Source: Dyadobacter arcticus
GTDB taxonomy: Bacteria > Bacteroidota > Bacteroidia > Cytophagales > Spirosomataceae
Length of the DNA stretch: 64,000 nt
Direction: 5' to 3'
NCBI RefSeq assembly: GCF_011762185.1
Contig: NZ_JAASQJ010000001.1
Coordinates: forward strand, 1,550,001 to 1,614,000
The translations under genes were made by a program, and so were the position numbers. How positions within the stretch are numbered: the stretch's first letter is position 1; every line of letters starts with the position of its first letter. Below the pieces are notes generated by a model. It worked only from the letters and a program-made list of their open reading frames with translations. It was not told the DNA's origin and made no database searches. Of this stretch, positions 61,520 through 64,000 are shown one piece after another.

Positions 61520-64000
61520 ATGAAAACGCAAAAAAAACAACCGCTTCCATCGCCCGAACAGCTTCGGTTGCAGGAACAATACGCTTGTCAACGCGACTGG
61601 CTCCACTGGGGCCCTTATCTGTCCGAACGGCAGTGGGGAACCGTCCGAGAAGATTACAGTCCGAATGGAAACGCCTGGGAGTATTTCTCACACGATCATT
61701 CCCGGTCGCGGGCCTATCGCTGGGGCGAAGACGGCATTGCCGGTATTTCGGACGACAAACAACGGCTATGCTTTGCACTGGCGTTCTGGAATGGTCAAGA
61801 TCCGATCCTGAAAGAGCGACTCTTTGGGCTAACGGGTAATGAGGGCAATCATGGCGAAGATGTGAAGGAACTGTACTATTATCTGGACAGCACACCCACG
61901 CACTCGTACATGAAACACCTCTACAAGTATCCACAACGGGCTTTTCCGTATGCCGACCTTGTTGAGACGAATAGTTCTCGCGACCGCAATCAGCCCGAAT
62001 ACGAGCTACTGGACACGGGTATTTTCGACGAAAACCGGTATTTCGACGTGTTTACCGAATACGGCAAAGCCTCCGACTGTGACATCCTGATTCGCGTTAC
62101 GGCCCATAATCGCGGCCTCGACGCAGCTCCATTATACTTGTTGCCCACGCTCTGGTTTCGAAACGGCTGGTCATTTGGGCGGCTCGACAGAAAGCCCCGC
62201 ATCCGGCGCGGCACAGATGGCCAAGATTTCGGTAGCGTAACCACCGAGCATCCCGAACAAGGCGATTATACACTTTACTTCGAGACACCAGACAGGGTGC
62301 TGTTTACCGAAAATGAGACCAATACGCAAGAGGTATTTGGGCGGTCCGATGGTTCGGAAGGAGAAGAGCAGCCATTCGCAAAAGATGCGTTCCATCGGAC
62401 TGTTATTAGTGGAAATTTTGATGACGTAACCCAGCGAGCCGAAGGGTCGAAAGTAGCCCCGCTCTATCAGGTTACCATTCCTGCTGGTGAATCAATGACG
62501 ATAAAGTTACGACTGATGCGGGGTACGAACAGTCAGCCGTTTGGTAGTGGGTTTGATAACCTTTTTGCTCAACGTATTGCCGAAGCCGAACAGTTTTATG
62601 CCGACATTCAGTCGCCGGCAGCCGATGCTGAAACGAAACAGATTCAGCGACAGGCATTTGCGGGCTTGCTCTGGTCGAAGCAGTTTTATCATATCGATAT
62701 GCCACAGTGGCTCGACGGCGATCCTGGCCAGCCAGCCCTTCCTGCCGAACGCAAAAACGGGCGCAATCACCAGTGGCGAACGCTCAATAACGAAGACATC
62801 ATTTCGATGCCCGACAAATGGGAGTACCCCTGGTATGCAGCCTGGGATTTGGCCTTCCATTGCGTACCGCTGGCAAGACTTGATCCGCAATTCGCTAAAA
62901 ATCAACTGATATTGTTTTTGCGCGAGTGGTACATGCATCCCAACGGCCAACTACCCGCCTACGAATGGGCTTTTGGCGATGTAAATCCGCCAGTTCATGC
63001 ATGGTCATGTCTGGCAGTTTACAAGCTCGATGCCGAACGGACAGGCGTTGGGGACGTCGATTTTCTGAAGCGCGTATTTCAGAAGCTGCTACTCAATTTT
63101 ACATGGTGGGTCAACCGCAAGGATGCGAAAGGTAACAACGTATTCGCAGGGGGATTTCTAGGACTGGACAACATCGGTGTATTTGACCGCAGCAACCAGA
63201 TCCCCGGTGGGGGACTACTCGAACAGGCCGACGGCACAAGCTGGATGGCCATGTACTGTCTGAATATGCTGGAAATGGCACTCGAAATCGCCAAAACTGA
63301 CTTAACGTACGAAGACGTAGCGACGAAGTTTTTTGAGCATTTTGTGTATATCGCCGAATCGCTGAACCGCATGGGCGAAGACTGGGACGGCTCCTGGGAC
63401 GAAAACGAAGGTTTCTTCTACGATATTCTGGAATTGCCAGGCGGGCAGTACATCCCACTAAAAATCAGGTCATTGGTGGGCCTATCGACGCTGTTTGCCG
63501 TGTTGAAGATCCCGAAAAGCATTTATGCCAAACTGCCCGATTTCACCAAACGAATGCGCTGGTTTCAACAGTACCAGAAGCAGGGTAAAATGTATGCAGT
63601 GGTGGATGACATTACCGAAAACGAAGATCTACTGCTATCGCTGATTCCGCCAGCTCGGTTGGAGCGACTGCTTCATGCCATGCTCGACGAACGGGAGTTC
63701 CTGGCTCCGGGTGGCATTCGGTCCATCTCAAAAATCCACGAACACGGTTACTCGGTTGATATTGCCGGGCAGGAATTTGGCCTTCGTTACGAACCCGGCG
63801 AATCGTCGAGCGGCCTTTTTGGCGGCAACTCCAACTGGAGAGGGCCCATCTGGATGCCAATGAATTACCTGCTGATTTGCGCCCTCCGCACTTACAACAG
63901 CTACTACGGCGATCAGGTAAAGGTTGAGTTTCCAACTGGATCGGGCCACCCCATCACACTGGGCGAAGCGGCTTCGATGCTGGCCCAACGATTAGTCGGA
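61520..64000 (+). CDS. GH63/MGH1-like glucosidase (runs off the window)
   Basis: From ATG at 61520 (MKTQKKQPLPSPEQLRLQEQ) the frame is open to the window end, giving 827 residues. The (alpha/alpha)6-barrel part has the GH63-like signatures WEYPWYAAWDLAFHCVPLAR (D443 is a candidate acid), LPAYEWAFGDVNPPVHAW, GLDNIGVFDRSNQIPGG with EQADGTSWMAMY, and GNSNWRGPIWMPMNYLL. No signal peptide is seen, so it may act in the cytoplasm. It probably hydrolyses alpha-glucosides. Long minus-strand frames over this region are shadows of it. Confidence 0.88.
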   Translation, partial: MKTQKKQPLPSPEQLRLQEQYACQRDWLHWGPYLSERQWGTVREDYSPNGNAWEYFSHDHSRSRAYRWGEDGIAGISDDKQRLCFALAFWNGQDPILKERLFGLTGNEGNHGEDVKELYYYLDSTPTHSYMKHLYKYPQRAFPYADLVETNSSRDRNQPEYELLDTGIFDENRYFDVFTEYGKASDCDILIRVTAHNRGLDAAPLYLLPTLWFRNGWSFGRLDRKPRIRRGTDGQDFGSVTTEHPEQGDYTLYFETPDRVLFTENETNTQEVFGRSDGSEGEEQPFAKDAFHRTVISGNFDDVTQRAEGSKVAPLYQVTIPAGESMTIKLRLMRGTNSQPFGSGFDNLFAQRIAEAEQFYADIQSPAADAETKQIQRQAFAGLLWSKQFYHIDMPQWLDGDPGQPALPAERKNGRNHQWRTLNNEDIISMPDKWEYPWYAAWDLAFHCVPLARLDPQFAKNQLILFLREWYMHPNGQLPAYEWAFGDVNPPVHAWSCLAVYKLDAERTGVGDVDFLKRVFQKLLLNFTWWVNRKDAKGNNVFAGGFLGLDNIGVFDRSNQIPGGGLLEQADGTSWMAMYCLNMLEMALEIAKTDLTYEDVATKFFEHFVYIAESLNRMGEDWDGSWDENEGFFYDILELPGGQYIPLKIRSLVGLSTLFAVLKIPKSIYAKLPDFTKRMRWFQQYQKQGKMYAVVDDITENEDLLLSLIPPARLERLLHAMLDEREFLAPGGIRSISKIHEHGYSVDIAGQEFGLRYEPGESSSGLFGGNSNWRGPIWMPMNYLLICALRTYNSYYGDQVKVEFPTGSGHPITLGEAASMLAQRLVG

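Noticed and set aside
61485..63988. Several long minus-strand frames at the right end
   Set aside because: They are shadows of the G+C-rich glucosidase gene on the plus strand.
1..64000. tRNA or rRNA genes
   Set aside because: None recognised by eye anywhere in the window; short hairpins found do not form cloverleaf patterns.

Overview
The window looks like a chromosome segment of a Bacteroidota member of the Cytophagales, of Dyadobacter/Spirosoma type. The evidence is the Bacteroidetes-type mobilization genes, an ECF sigma gene paired with a barrel/anti-sigma-like fusion, a permease-prefix/MacB/FtsX transporter behind a PadR regulator, a Reg_prop/Y_Y_Y hybrid histidine kinase, and small families such as DUF4385, DUF4174, DUF1348, YHS and YceI. 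No rRNA, tRNA or CRISPR array was seen. The genus is an inference.

Region 1 (1-5.8 kb) is a defense-like island. A cyclic-nucleotide synthase (CD-NTase) and an HNH-SAVED nuclease (Cap5 type) overlap by 14 bp and form a two-gene CBASS. Only 45 bp upstream, on the same strand, lies an unusual gene with TerB-like segments and a C-terminal BRCT domain. Divergent from it is a DUF4062-like protein with two tandem winged-helix-like repeats. Region 2 (5.9-9.9 kb) holds small accessory enzymes: flavin reductase, MsrA, 2H phosphoesterase, DUF4385, DUF4174 and a VOC protein. Region 3 (10-18.6 kb) is the mobilization core of an integrated element: primase, candidate oriT, relaxosome protein, relaxase and coupling protein, then GNAT, LuxR and RteC-like genes. 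No integrase is visible.

Region 4 (18.8-21.5 kb) is an intact IS21-family element with perfect 73-bp inverted ends built from 24-bp units. Region 5 (21.5-33.3 kb) is a decaying zone. It contains frameshifted genes, a broken resolvase, a palindrome-cored interspersed repeat family with at least five copies, and a small MITE-like insertion inside one copy. Intact genes here include a Crp-type regulator, an ECF sigma factor with its barrel partner, and a lipoprotein. Region 6 (33.3-36.4 kb) is the PadR/ABC-permease pair.

Region 7 (37.2-47.6 kb) is visibly more G+C-rich and mosaic. It carries redox and stress genes (NmrA, DUF1348, carboxymuconolactone decarboxylase-like, PNPOx-like, DsrE, DoxX-like, DUF417), TetR and MarR regulators with recognisable operators, and several truncated genes including an inverted degenerate copy of the MarR gene. 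Region 8 (48-54.5 kb) is a long minus-strand operon for envelope redox functions: DinB, YceI, two YHS proteins, DoxX-like, barrel, DM13, DUF1223, cytochrome b, molybdopterin oxidoreductase and MsrB. Region 9 (54.8-64 kb) has a large hybrid histidine kinase, a DUF4142 protein, a MazF toxin with only a stub of antitoxin, TfoX, the trace of another IS21-type end, a broken GMC oxidoreductase, and a GH63-like glucosidase that runs off the window.
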